This document shows positions 22,894-31,845 of a stretch of 52,568 bases of DNA, one piece after another. The translations under genes were made by a program, and so were the position numbers. The DNA comes from Vreelandella glaciei (GTDB lineage Bacteria; Pseudomonadota; Gammaproteobacteria; Pseudomonadales; Halomonadaceae). The stretch covers positions 1 through 52,568 of the forward strand of contig NZ_JACCDE010000035.1 in the NCBI RefSeq assembly GCF_013415125.1, written 5' to 3'. Numbering within the stretch: the first letter of the stretch is position 1; every line of letters starts with the position of its first letter. A model generated the notes under the pieces. That model was not told the origin of the DNA. It saw nothing but the letters and a program-made list of their open reading frames with translations, and did not search any database.

Positions 22894-25800
22894 TTAATGA
22901 TGTCTACGCAGCTTCCCTCCAATCACCAACATACAAGGCGTAAGCAGCAGCGTGAGTGCGGTGCCGAAGGTGAGGCCGCCAGCGATGGCGCTCGACATTT
23001 GTGTCCACCACTGGGCGGAGGGCGCATTAAAGCCGAGGGCAGGGGTAAACAGATCGACATTGATTCCCAGCACCATCGGCATCAGACCTAAAACCGTGGT
23101 AATCGCCGTTAACAGCACCGGGCGCAGGCGTAAACAGCCCGCTTCCAGTGCGGCCTCGCCGGGCGTCATGCCTTCCCCGCGCAGCTCGTTGTAGGTATCG
23201 ATCAACACGATATTGTTATTAACCACAATGCCCGCCAGAGCAATCACCCCCATCCCCACCATGACAATGCCAAAAGCCTGTCCGGTTATCAGCAGCCCCA
23301 TCAGCACCCCCGCGGTGGAGAAGACAATTGCCGAAAGCACCAATCCCGCCTGATAGAAACTGTTGAATTGGGTCACCAGAATCAGCGCCATCAAACCGAT
23401 AGCGATCATGAACGCGCTGGCCAGGAACTGCATCGACTCCTGCTGATCCTCCTGCTCGCCCGCCACATTGACCATTAAGCCATCAGGCAGGCTATCGCTA
23501 CCCGCCTCTAACAGCGCCCGCAGGCGCTCATCGGCAAGATAACCGGGAGCGAGATCCGCATCGACGGTAATCGCCCGGCGGCCGTCGATACGGTTCAGGG
23601 TGCCCACTTTGGGGGCCGGTTCCAGGGTTACAAAATGCGAGATAGGCACCTGCCCCCGCTGGGTATTGATGGTCAAGCGCTCCAACTGATCCAGCGAACG
23701 CCAGTTTTGCGGCAGACGCACGCGGATATCCACCTCATCGCTGACTTCGGGCGGGCGATAGCTCGCCACTTGCAGGCCTGTAGTCAGCAGCTGCACCGCG
23801 CTACCAATGGTGGTGACATCAGTGCCCATGCGCGCCGCTGCTTCACGATCCACATTAACCCGCCACTCCACCCCCGGCACGCTACGGTTATCCTGAATGT
23901 CGGTAAAGCCACCCAGATCGCGCATTAACTGGGTAAGTTGGTTAACCCCTGCATCGGCAACGTCAGGATTCGTGGCGCTCACTTCCAGCACAATCGGTTT
24001 GCCGCCACCAGGGCCCATCTCCTGCTCCTGAAACTCCAGCGTAATACCGGGAATATCCCCTGCGCGCTCTGCCATATCGTCCAAAATAGCCTGGGCAGGA
24101 CGGCGCTCATGCCAGTCGATAAACTGGAACTGCAGCATGCCGATCACGTCATTGCCCATCTGTTCGTTGGGCACCGCAAACGAGCGCGCATACAGCGCCC
24201 TCACTTCGCTCATGCCAGATAGCTGCGCTTCCACCCGCTGAACGATGGCATCGGTCTCGACGGCAGAAAAATCGCCCCGGGCGCGTACCAGCACCTGGGC
24301 GCTGTCAGGTTCCACGCTGGGGAAAAAGTCGACGCCGTGGTTGAAGCGTGCATAGCCGGTATACAGCAGCGCCATTAACAGCACCGTCACCAGCAGTACC
24401 CAGGCTGGGTGCTTGAGTAGCCTGGACAACAGGTGGCGATAACCCCGCCCAAACGACGTCGTCGCTTCTTCATGGTTGTTATCTGCATGTGTCGCGTCTG
24501 TTTGTTTGGCCTCCGATCGCGTAAACAAGCGCCCCAGCGTGGGCAAAAATATCAGTGCCATGGCCAAGGATGCTAAAAGGCACAAAATCACCGTGGCGGG
24601 CAGGTACTTCATAAACTGGCCGACCACGCCGGGCCAGAACAGCAGGGGAATAAACACCGCGAGCGTAGTGGCGGTCGAGGCGATGACTGGCCAGCTCATA
24701 CGCGAAGCCGCGTTAAGCCACGCCTGATGGGGTGTTTGACCATCACGTAAATGGCGATCAGCAAGCTCACTGACCACGATCGCGCCGTCCACTAGCATGC
24801 CCGCCACCAGAATCAGCGCGAACAGCACCACGATATTGAGCGTGAAACCAAATGCCCACACCAGCAGGATGCCGGTCAAGAAGGCGCCGGGAATGGTCAG
24901 GCCTACCAACAGCGCCATGCGCCAGCCCATTACCGCGACCACCACAATCAGTACCAGTACCACGGCGGTGAGTACGTTGTTGAGCAGCTCGGAGAGCATA
25001 TTTTCAACAGTGGTCGACTCATCCAGAATTGTGGTGAAGCGAAGCTGCTCAGGCAATAAATCATCGGCTTCCACCAGGCGCTCACGCACCGCGCCAATGG
25101 TGGCGATGATATTGGCCCCGGCACGTTTGGAAACTTCCAGCACCACCGCAGGCTGATCATCAATCCGAGCAAAGCCTTCCGGCTCTTTATAAGTAGGGTT
25201 GATCCAGGCCACATCGCCAAAGGTGACGACGCGATCCTCGTCCACCTTGACCGGCATATTCATGACATCCTCAAGGGACTCAATAATGCCGGGGACCTTC
25301 AATGCCAAGCGTCCCGCGCCGGTATCCAAGCTGCCTGCCGCCACCAAGCGATTATTGCGCGATACCTGGTTAAACAGCGCATCAAAATCGACCCCATAAC
25401 TCTCTAACACTAGTGGATCAACGACAATCTCCAGCAGGTCTTCTCGCTCACCGGCTATGTCCACTTCCAGTACATCGGCGATGCCTTCGATCTCTTCCTG
25501 CAGGCGCCGTGCGATCGTCATGCGTTCGCGGGTATCCAGTTGCCCGGAGAGGCCGATAGTCAACACCGGAAATTCCGACACATTGACTTCCATGACCCGT
25601 GGCTCATCGGCCTCGTCAGGCAGCTCGCTGCGGGCGATATCTACGCGATCACGCACGTCGGTTAGCGCGGTATCGGGGTCAAAGCCAGGGTCGAACTCCA
25701 ACGTAATCGAGCCATGGCCTTCGCTGGACTGGGCAGTAAACTTGCGCAGCCCCTCAATGCCGCGCAGTTCCTGCTCCATGGGGCGTATCAGCAGCCGCTC

Positions 25801-25980
25801 ACCATCCTCGGGACTCACACCCTCTAGCGACAGCGAAACGTAAATCATCGGGATGGTGACGTCGGGATTGGCTTCTTTAGGGATCATCTGCCAAGCAGTG
25901 ATGCCCGCCAACAGTAGGCTCACTAACAGCAGTAGTGTCGTGCGGGTGTGGTCTAGCGCCGCATTAATCAACTGGCGCAT
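22894..25980 (-). CDS. RND-family efflux permease (AcrB/MdtB-like)
   Basis: A 1028-residue inner-membrane proton-driven exporter. One membrane helix near the N-terminus (RTTLLLLVSLLLAGITAWQM) is followed by a large periplasmic porter domain (ANPDVTIPMIYVSLSLEGVS). A cluster of five helices comes next, with LILVAGMLVDGAIVVSELAD, where the Asp is one of the proton-relay residues. The plan is then repeated in the second half (GVIALAGIVVNNNIVLIDTY, FTPALGFNAPSAQWWTQMSS). The overall look (MIPKEANPD, IDWHERRPA) is of the heavier-drug/solvent branch rather than CzcA. A TTG further upstream is in frame, but AGGA before ATG at 25980 supports this start, overlapping the adaptor gene by 17 bases. No outer-membrane channel is encoded nearby, so a shared TolC-like partner is likely. 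Confidence 0.93.
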   Translation of the reverse strand: MRQLINAALDHTRTTLLLLVSLLLAGITAWQMIPKEANPDVTIPMIYVSLSLEGVSPEDGERLLIRPMEQELRGIEGLRKFTAQSSEGHGSITLEFDPGFDPDTALTDVRDRVDIARSELPDEADEPRVMEVNVSEFPVLTIGLSGQLDTRERMTIARRLQEEIEGIADVLEVDIAGEREDLLEIVVDPLVLESYGVDFDALFNQVSRNNRLVAAGSLDTGAGRLALKVPGIIESLEDVMNMPVKVDEDRVVTFGDVAWINPTYKEPEGFARIDDQPAVVLEVSKRAGANIIATIGAVRERLVEADDLLPEQLRFTTILDESTTVENMLSELLNNVLTAVVLVLIVVVAVMGWRMALLVGLTIPGAFLTGILLVWAFGFTLNIVVLFALILVAGMLVDGAIVVSELADRHLRDGQTPHQAWLNAASRMSWPVIASTATTLAVFIPLLFWPGVVGQFMKYLPATVILCLLASLAMALIFLPTLGRLFTRSEAKQTDATHADNNHEEATTSFGRGYRHLLSRLLKHPAWVLLVTVLLMALLYTGYARFNHGVDFFPSVEPDSAQVLVRARGDFSAVETDAIVQRVEAQLSGMSEVRALYARSFAVPNEQMGNDVIGMLQFQFIDWHERRPAQAILDDMAERAGDIPGITLEFQEQEMGPGGGKPIVLEVSATNPDVADAGVNQLTQLMRDLGGFTDIQDNRSVPGVEWRVNVDREAAARMGTDVTTIGSAVQLLTTGLQVASYRPPEVSDEVDIRVRLPQNWRSLDQLERLTINTQRGQVPISHFVTLEPAPKVGTLNRIDGRRAITVDADLAPGYLADERLRALLEAGSDSLPDGLMVNVAGEQEDQQESMQFLASAFMIAIGLMALILVTQFNSFYQAGLVLSAIVFSTAGVLMGLLITGQAFGIVMVGMGVIALAGIVVNNNIVLIDTYNELRGEGMTPGEAALEAGCLRLRPVLLTAITTVLGLMPMVLGINVDLFTPALGFNAPSAQWWTQMSSAIAGGLTFGTALTLLLTPCMLVIGGKLRRHH

Positions 25981-27085
25981 GAACGCTATCCTGTCCGGCT
26001 TGCGATTGCGAAATAATGGCGTCTTCAACCGGCACCGGTGTCACCGTTTCGCCGGCATCCACCATGCCAGCGCCTAGCGTAATGAGGCGCAGCGGGTCGG
26101 GTAGGCCGGTCACATAGGCGCGCTGTATATCGGCGCTTACCAGTTCTACGGCGGTCTGCTGCACCTGATCGTTCTCATCCAGGTGCTTGACGGCCAGTTG
26201 GCCCTCACTGTTCAAACTAAGCAGCGCAGGCGACAGAGTGTGCACCTGGCGGGGCGGCAGCGTAATCGTCAGTTCCGCGCTACCACCGGCTAGACGTTTA
26301 CCCGCCGGGTTATCGAGGGTGGCTTCGATGTAAAAAGTGCGCGTGGCCTCTTCGGCACGGTGGCTGATAAAGGTCAGCTCGCCCTCCAGATGGTCGCCAT
26401 TCAGCAGTCGCGCGGTGACCGGCAATCCCTCGCTCAAATCGCCTACCTGCTGCTGAGACACCCAGGCTATACCCTTCAACCGGCGATCATCCACCAACTG
26501 TGCCCACTCTTCTCCGGGTTGTAATAGGTCGCCTACCTCTACCTGCACGCGATCGATCACACCATCAAAAGGCGCAGTAGGGCGGCTGTCATCCAGTTGC
26601 TTCTGCAGTTGGGCCACCGACGCGGCGCTGGCGCTGAGGGAACTCTGTAGGCGCAAAAGCTCGGGCTGTGAAATCAACTCCCGCTGGCGCAGGTTGCGCG
26701 CCCCGGCATACTCCGCCTCGGCTACGGCTAGTTCGTCCTGGGCTTGCTTGAGTTGCTCGGGCAGGGCGTCGTTATCCAGTACCAGCAGCCTGTCGCCCGC
26801 CTCAACGCGGCTACCTTGGGCCACCGGTTTTTCGGCCACAAAGCCTGCGACGTTGGCACGCAGGGTGGTTTCGCGTTCAGCGGTCAACTGGCCTTGGATG
26901 ATCTGTTGGGGAATAAACGGCGTACTCTGCTGCAGCGCAATTTCGACCCGTGGCCCCGTGTCGTTGCGGGGAGAGGCTTCCGGCGCACTGGTTTGAAAGC
27001 GCTGAAAATTACCAAAGGCGAGCCATAACACCAGCACCAGCACCAGTAAGCTAGCCAACGCATAAGAGAAGGGGATTTTCCGCAT
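25964..27085 (-). CDS. RND efflux periplasmic adaptor (membrane fusion protein)
   Basis: A 373-residue adaptor. Residues 8-26 form an N-terminal membrane anchor or uncleaved signal (YALASLLVLVLVLWLAFGNF). After it come a lipoyl/barrel-sandwich half (TTLRANVAGFVAEKPVAQGS), a coiled-coil hairpin (LKQAQDELAVAEAEYAGARN to ASVAQLQKQLDDS), the second lipoyl half (APFDGVIDRVQVEVGDLLQP) and a beta-barrel region. This is the standard HlyD/AcrA order. It is cotranscribed with the permease, which overlaps its 3' end. It lacks an obvious lipobox cysteine. Confidence 0.92.
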   Translation of the reverse strand: MRKIPFSYALASLLVLVLVLWLAFGNFQRFQTSAPEASPRNDTGPRVEIALQQSTPFIPQQIIQGQLTAERETTLRANVAGFVAEKPVAQGSRVEAGDRLLVLDNDALPEQLKQAQDELAVAEAEYAGARNLRQRELISQPELLRLQSSLSASAASVAQLQKQLDDSRPTAPFDGVIDRVQVEVGDLLQPGEEWAQLVDDRRLKGIAWVSQQQVGDLSEGLPVTARLLNGDHLEGELTFISHRAEEATRTFYIEATLDNPAGKRLAGGSAELTITLPPRQVHTLSPALLSLNSEGQLAVKHLDENDQVQQTAVELVSADIQRAYVTGLPDPLRLITLGAGMVDAGETVTPVPVEDAIISQSQAGQDSVHAPVD

Positions 27086-27224
27086 GGAGCGTCCATGTCC
27101 TTAGCAAAACAAGAAAGGAGGGCATAAAGCCGCAGATACCATAGCGCAACTCAGCCTTTTCAGCGAGCAGCAAGCCGTTGAGCGAATGGCAAGCGTGGTA
27201 AATGGGTAGTAGTCTCATGTCTGA

Positions 27225-27253
27225 TTGAGTTTTTGCTCGACTGGGCATAACAT
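27225..27253 (+). promoter_or_regulatory. Candidate sigma-70 promoter for mdh
   Basis: TTGAGT (27225-27230), a 17-base spacer and TAACAT (27248-27253) lie about 75 bases before the mdh start, in the divergent region between the efflux adaptor and mdh. Confidence 0.45.
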
Positions 27254-27327
27254 CTTTGCGTCTTGAGTTCTGTTAAGCCACTCCTCAGGCGAGAACCATC
27301 CCTAGGCGAACCAATCAAGGAGCAATG

Positions 27328-28302
27328 ATGAAAGATCCAGTACGTATTGCGATTACCGGCGGCGCCGGTCAGATCAGCTATTCTCTTATTTTCCGCATCG
27401 CCGCTGGCGACATGTTGGGGCCGGATCAGCCTGTCATTCTCCAGCTTCTGGAAATTCCCCAGGCAATGGACGCCCTGAACGGCGTGGTAATGGAAGTCAA
27501 TGACTGTGCCTTCCCGCTAGTACAAGACATCGTTGCTACCGACGATCCGAATGTCGCGTTCAAAGACGCCGACTTCGCCCTGCTGGTTGGCGCACGTCCG
27601 CGTGGTCCGGGCATGGAGCGTAAAGACCTGCTGGAAGCCAACGCCGCGATCTTCTCCGTACAAGGTAAAGCGCTGAACGACCACGCTAGCCGTGACGTGA
27701 AAGTGCTGGTTGTGGGTAACCCGGCTAACACCAACGCGCTGATCGCTTCCTGCAACGCGCCGGATCTGGACGCTGGTCAGTTCACCGCCATGACGCGCCT
27801 GGACCACAACCGCGCCCTAACCCAGCTGGCACAGAAAACCGGCAAGCACGTCACTGACGTTGAAAACATGATCATCTGGGGCAACCATAGTGCCACCCAG
27901 TATCCGGATCTGGCCCAGTGCAAAGTCGACGGCAAAGCAGCGTTCGATCTGGTTGAGCGTGACTGGTACGAAAACGATTTCATCCCCACCGTGCAGCAGC
28001 GCGGCGCGGCGATCATCAAAGCACGTGGCGCTTCCTCTGCCGCTTCTGCTGCCTCTTCCGCCATCGACCATATGCACGACTGGGCGCTGGGCTCCAAAGG
28101 TATCGTCAGCATGGCGATTCCCTCTGACGGCAGCTACGGCATCGACGAAGGCATCATCTACTCCTACCCAGTGCGTTGCCAGGGTGGCAAGTATGAAATT
28201 GTTCAAGGCTTCGAAATTGACGAGTTCAGCCAAGAGAAGATGAAAGCCACCGAGAAAGAACTGCGCGAAGAGCGTGCAGCCGTCGAGCACCTGCTCGGCT
28301 AA
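27328..28302 (+). CDS. mdh: Malate dehydrogenase, MDH type 2
   Basis: TCA-cycle enzyme interconverting malate and oxaloacetate with NAD. The 324-residue protein has the nucleotide-binding GAGQISYSLIFRIAAG, the mobile-loop arginines in GARPRGPGMERKDLL, NPANTNALI, and the catalytic Asp/His pair in MTRLDHNRA and IWGNHSATQYPD. The sequence is of the cytosolic-like type 2 family found in many proteobacteria, rather than the Escherichia coli Mdh type. Two adjacent ATG codons exist; AAGGAG at 27317-27322 is better spaced for the second, so I call 27328. A strong terminator follows. Confidence 0.95.
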   Translation: MKDPVRIAITGGAGQISYSLIFRIAAGDMLGPDQPVILQLLEIPQAMDALNGVVMEVNDCAFPLVQDIVATDDPNVAFKDADFALLVGARPRGPGMERKDLLEANAAIFSVQGKALNDHASRDVKVLVVGNPANTNALIASCNAPDLDAGQFTAMTRLDHNRALTQLAQKTGKHVTDVENMIIWGNHSATQYPDLAQCKVDGKAAFDLVERDWYENDFIPTVQQRGAAIIKARGASSAASAASSAIDHMHDWALGSKGIVSMAIPSDGSYGIDEGIIYSYPVRCQGGKYEIVQGFEIDEFSQEKMKATEKELREERAAVEHLLG

Positions 28303-28341
28303 ACGCACCCGCTGACGCTGTAATATAAGCGGCAATCAACG

Positions 28342-28380
28342 CAACCCGCCCCTGCAAGCATAGCTTGCAGGGGCGGGTTG
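28342..28380. terminator. Long perfect hairpin after mdh
   Basis: AACCCGCCCCTGCAAG (28343-28358), loop CATAG, and CTTGCAGGGGCGGGTT (28364-28379) pair perfectly, with one more C-G outside. The T run after it is short (TTGTTGG). Position and strength fit an mdh terminator. Confidence 0.75.
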
Positions 28381-28584
28381 TTGGGCGGAAGAAAAGCAGC
28401 CGACAAAAAATGGCGCTCAAGTCTTACAACAAAGTAAATTATCAGGTCAGAGCAACCTTTGGCGGGGACACTACAAACCCGGTTATGGTCGCTATATTCG
28501 CCATCGGATCGCCATATGGATGCGGAATAGCATGGAGCCTTTTTCGGCCATGGCGAATGACCCCTGCTACGGGTTGGTTCTGCG
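28381..28584. other. Intergenic region between mdh and hisC, nothing firm
   Basis: Two hundred bases between the mdh hairpin and the hisC stop. A plus-strand frame runs through it into the antisense of hisC (MALKSYNKVNYQVRA...) but has no ribosome binding site and no recognisable domain. I see no tRNA, repeat or terminator here beyond the mdh hairpin. Confidence 0.4.
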
Positions 28585-29646
28585 CTAGTCCAAGATTGTT
28601 TCTAGTGCTTCAATCAAGCTATCCATCTCATCATCGGTGCCGATGGTGATGCGTAGGAAGTTGTTGAGGTCTGATGTATTAAAATGGCGCACCAGGATAC
28701 CCCGCTCACGTAGGTCCATAAATAGCTGAGCACCTGCATAATCAGGGTGTTGGGCAAGCACGAAGTTAGCCTTCGAGGGCAATACCTCAAAGCCTAGCGC
28801 TTCAAGACGCTGATGGGTACGCTCACGCGTGGTAATGACATGCTCGCGGCAGGCTTCGAAATGCTCGACATCTTTCAGAGCGGCGATGCCTACTAAGCTT
28901 GCTAAGCTATCCACTGGGTAAGAGTTGAAAGAGTCTTTTACCCGCAGTAAGCCATCAATCAATTCCTCAGAACCCACCGCATAACCCAGCCGCAAGCCTG
29001 CCAAACTGCGGGACTTAGAAAACGTACCGGTGACAAGCAGGTTAGGGTAGCGATCAATCAGCGTTACAGCACTCTCTGCACCGAAATCGACATACGCCTC
29101 GTCCACCAGCACTACGCGATCTGTGACGCGCTTAAGCAGTGCCTCTATCGTCGCGAGCGAGTGAGCGTGTCCGGTAGGGGCGTTTGGATTAGCGAAAATA
29201 ACGCCGCTGCGGTTAGTCGCCGCCGCAAGCGCATCAATATCGACTTCCCACTGCTTATTGAGCGGATGCTTACGCAGCTCAACGCCATAAAGATTGGCGT
29301 AAACAGGGTAAAAGCTATAGGTAATGGCAGGCAAGTCAAGCGGCGCCTGATGGCAAAAGAAGGCCTGAAATGCGAACGCCAACACTTCATCGGAACCGTT
29401 TCCGACAAACACTTGGCTGCTGGCTACCTTAAATGTCTCCGCCAGCGCTTCACGCAGTGCTTTAGAGGTAGGGTCAGGGTAGAGGCGCAGATGGTCTGTT
29501 GCATAATCGCGCAGTGCCTTACCGACGCCTGGAGCAGGTGGGTAAGGGTTTTCATTGGTATTGAGTTTAACAAGCTTCTCGCGTGGCTGCTCACCGGGCA
29601 CGTAAGGCGTAAGTTCGCGAACGGCCGGACTCCAGTATTGGCTCAT
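28585..29646 (-). CDS. hisC: Histidinol-phosphate aminotransferase
   Basis: PLP enzyme of histidine synthesis. The 353-residue class II fold I aminotransferase shows KLNTNENPYPPAPGV, FVGNGSDEVLAFAFQAFF, NPNAPTGHAHSL, VLVDEAYVDFG, and the PLP-lysine site TGTFSKSRSLAGLRLGYA, followed by NFLRITIGTDDEMD. It stands alone, about 6 kb from hisBHAF. Convergent with mdh. Confidence 0.94.
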   Translation of the reverse strand: MSQYWSPAVRELTPYVPGEQPREKLVKLNTNENPYPPAPGVGKALRDYATDHLRLYPDPTSKALREALAETFKVASSQVFVGNGSDEVLAFAFQAFFCHQAPLDLPAITYSFYPVYANLYGVELRKHPLNKQWEVDIDALAAATNRSGVIFANPNAPTGHAHSLATIEALLKRVTDRVVLVDEAYVDFGAESAVTLIDRYPNLLVTGTFSKSRSLAGLRLGYAVGSEELIDGLLRVKDSFNSYPVDSLASLVGIAALKDVEHFEACREHVITTRERTHQRLEALGFEVLPSKANFVLAQHPDYAGAQLFMDLRERGILVRHFNTSDLNNFLRITIGTDDEMDSLIEALETILD

Positions 29647-29814
29647 GAGGGTAACCTGATTATCCTAGCAAGGTATGCCATGGTCGCTTGAAGGCCAACT
29701 CAGCGCAAGCATTCGCATCGCGCTAGGGGTGTGCGTTGCACCTTGAAGCGGTTATGCTGTCACAAGTGCGCGTAAATGAATGTGATGTCCAACACGAGAT
29801 GAAGGAGACACTCT

Positions 29815-30261
29815 ATGCAACTTAAGAGTTTGCTAGCCGGTTCGGCTATGTTGGCACTATTAGCTGGCTGTGCAAGCGGTCCGATGGAACAGCAGCAAGA
29901 GGAAGCAGCGACCGCACAGGCTAATTACCAGGGCTCGCTACCTTGCCGCAACTGCGATGGTATCGATCTGGATGTCACGATGATGGGTGAAGAGATGAGC
30001 GCGATGGAAGAGCGCACTTTCACACTTAACGCTACCTACCGGAACCATCCCCAAACCCCTCCCGATGAAAATTATGCGGGTAACTGGGAAGTGCTGACCG
30101 GAACGCCGTCTGACCCAGACGCCACCGTTTACGAACTGACGCCAGATGGCGATGGCCAAATCTATTACTTCATGCGTATTGATGAGAGCACGCTGGAATT
30201 GATTGACCCAGAACGTCGTCGTTTTGAAAACGGTGAAATGCTGCAGCTAAAGCGCCAATAA
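29815..30261 (+). CDS. NlpE-like copper-stress lipoprotein, N-terminal domain only
   Basis: A 148-residue outer-membrane lipoprotein candidate. The signal ends in a lipobox (LLAGC, lipidated Cys19). After a Gln/Glu-rich linker comes YQGSLPCRNCDGIDLDVTMM, the conserved start of the NlpE N-terminal domain with its CxxC pair. YFMRIDESTLELIDPE and the terminal MLQLKR complete the beta barrel. Escherichia coli NlpE is longer and carries a second domain that signals to Cpx; that domain is absent here, so Cpx signalling should not be assumed. AAGGAGACACTCT precedes the ATG. A terminator follows. Confidence 0.8.
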   Translation: MQLKSLLAGSAMLALLAGCASGPMEQQQEEAATAQANYQGSLPCRNCDGIDLDVTMMGEEMSAMEERTFTLNATYRNHPQTPPDENYAGNWEVLTGTPSDPDATVYELTPDGDGQIYYFMRIDESTLELIDPERRRFENGEMLQLKRQ

Positions 30262-30280
30262 CGCGCTAGTCAGCAGTATC

Positions 30281-30305
30281 AAAGGCGGCCACTGGCCGCC
30301 TTTTG
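30281..30305 (+). terminator. Intrinsic terminator after the NlpE-like gene
   Basis: AAAGGCGGCC (30281-30290), loop ACT, GGCCGCCTTT (30294-30303) then TTGTG: a perfect ten-base stem 20 bases after the stop codon. Confidence 0.85.
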
Positions 30306-30412
30306 TGTTTGTCGAGGCAAGGCCTGACGCGAGTGGCAATGGTCAGTGGCTTTTAATGCAGGTGGCAACGTAGTGAATGTTGTCAAATAGCGACAGCAAC
30401 AGTAGGAGTGTA

Positions 30413-31789
30413 ATGGCAGTGGCCAAAGCTAAAAGCGCCTTTGTATGCACTGAGTGCGGCGCTGAATATCGCAAATGGCAAGGGCAGTGTAGTAGTTGCC
30501 AAGAGTGGAACACTCTAAGCGAGGTGCGTTTAGAGAGTGCGCGCCCTGGTGGCGGAGCAGCCTCTGGGCGCTCAGGCTACACAGGTGATCTCTCGCGAGA
30601 AGTGATTGATCTTGGCAATGTTGATCTCAGCGAGGTTCCTCGCATGAGTTCCACGTTCGCTGAGTTTGACCGCGTGTTAGGCGGCGGGCTGGTACCCGGC
30701 TCGGCGGTTCTGTTGGGCGGGAATCCTGGTGCAGGTAAATCAACGCTGCTACTACAAACGGCCTGTAAGCTAGCCCAGCAGCGCCGTATTCTCTATGTGA
30801 CGGGGGAGGAGTCGCTCTCTCAGGTAGCCATGCGTGCCCACCGCCTGCAACTGCCCACCAACGGTTTGAAAATGCTGGCCGAGACCAGTGTGGAAACTAT
30901 TCTGGCGGTATCTGAGCGTGAAAAGCCGGAAATCCTAGTGATCGACTCGATCCAAACCATGCATCTGGAAGACATTAGCTCAGCGCCTGGTGGCGTTGCT
31001 CAGGTGCGCGAGTCAGCCGCCGCGTTAACGCGCTTTGCCAAGAAGACCAATACCGTTCTGCTATTAGTGGGGCACGTGACCAAAGACGGTTCGCTGGCGG
31101 GTCCTAAAGTCCTTGAGCATATGATTGATGCGTCGCTGTTATTAGAAGGCGGCGCAGACTCACGCTTTCGCACCCTGCGGGGTCAGAAAAACCGCTTTGG
31201 TGCCGTTAACGAGCTAGGCGTCTTCGCGATGCTTGAGCAGGGTCTTAAAGAAGTCAAAAACCCCAGCGCGATTTTTCTCTCCCGCCAAGAAGTGCAAGCG
31301 CCCGGTAGCCTGGTGATGGTGGTTTGGGAAGGTACGCGGCCAATTCTGGTCGAGGTGCAGGCACTGGTAGATGAGTCTGCGCTTGGCAATCCCCGCCGGG
31401 TAGCTGTTGGCGTTGATCAAAATCGCCTGGCCATGCTGTTGGCAGTGCTCAACCGCCACGGTGGCCTGTTTACCGGTGACCAAGACGTATTTCTGAACGT
31501 TGTCGGTGGTGTCAAAGTGCTTGAAACCAGCGCCGATTTGGCAGTGCTGCTGGCAGTCGTATCTAGCCTGCAAAACCGCGCGTTGCCCAAAGAGTTAGTG
31601 GTATTCGGTGAAGTTGGGCTTTCTGGCGAAATACGCCCAGTGCCTAGTGGCCAAGAGCGTATTGCCGAGGCGGCCAAACACGGTTTTCTGCGTGCCATCG
31701 TGCCGCGGGCCAATGCACCCAAGCAGGCGCCAAAAGGCATGGAAGTGATCGCCGTGGATAAGCTCAGCGATGCGCTGGAAGCACTGTAG
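30413..31789 (+). CDS. radA: DNA repair protein RadA
   Basis: A branch-migration helicase-like protein of recombination. The 458 residues show the N-terminal C4 zinc finger (CTECGAEYRKWQGQCSSC), the RecA-like core with Walker A GNPGAGKST and Walker B EILVIDSIQT, the RadA-specific KNRFG motif in RGQKNRFGAVNE, and a C-terminal Lon-protease-like domain (LNVVGGVKVLETSADLAVLL; GEVGLSGEIRPV) with the usual substitutions of the protease residues. The frame starts earlier, but TAGGAG precedes the ATG at 30413, which begins the normal RadA N-terminus. Confidence 0.95.
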   Translation: MAVAKAKSAFVCTECGAEYRKWQGQCSSCQEWNTLSEVRLESARPGGGAASGRSGYTGDLSREVIDLGNVDLSEVPRMSSTFAEFDRVLGGGLVPGSAVLLGGNPGAGKSTLLLQTACKLAQQRRILYVTGEESLSQVAMRAHRLQLPTNGLKMLAETSVETILAVSEREKPEILVIDSIQTMHLEDISSAPGGVAQVRESAAALTRFAKKTNTVLLLVGHVTKDGSLAGPKVLEHMIDASLLLEGGADSRFRTLRGQKNRFGAVNELGVFAMLEQGLKEVKNPSAIFLSRQEVQAPGSLVMVVWEGTRPILVEVQALVDESALGNPRRVAVGVDQNRLAMLLAVLNRHGGLFTGDQDVFLNVVGGVKVLETSADLAVLLAVVSSLQNRALPKELVVFGEVGLSGEIRPVPSGQERIAEAAKHGFLRAIVPRANAPKQAPKGMEVIAVDKLSDALEAL

Positions 31790-31845
31790 CATGTGCCATA
31801 CTGCGTTAAACTGATGATATCCCCTAAGTGCCAAGGAGAGACACG

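Noticed and set aside
28365..28649. 94-codon plus-strand ORF between mdh and hisC
   Set aside because: It overlaps the mdh terminator and the antisense of hisC, with no ribosome binding site and no family resemblance.
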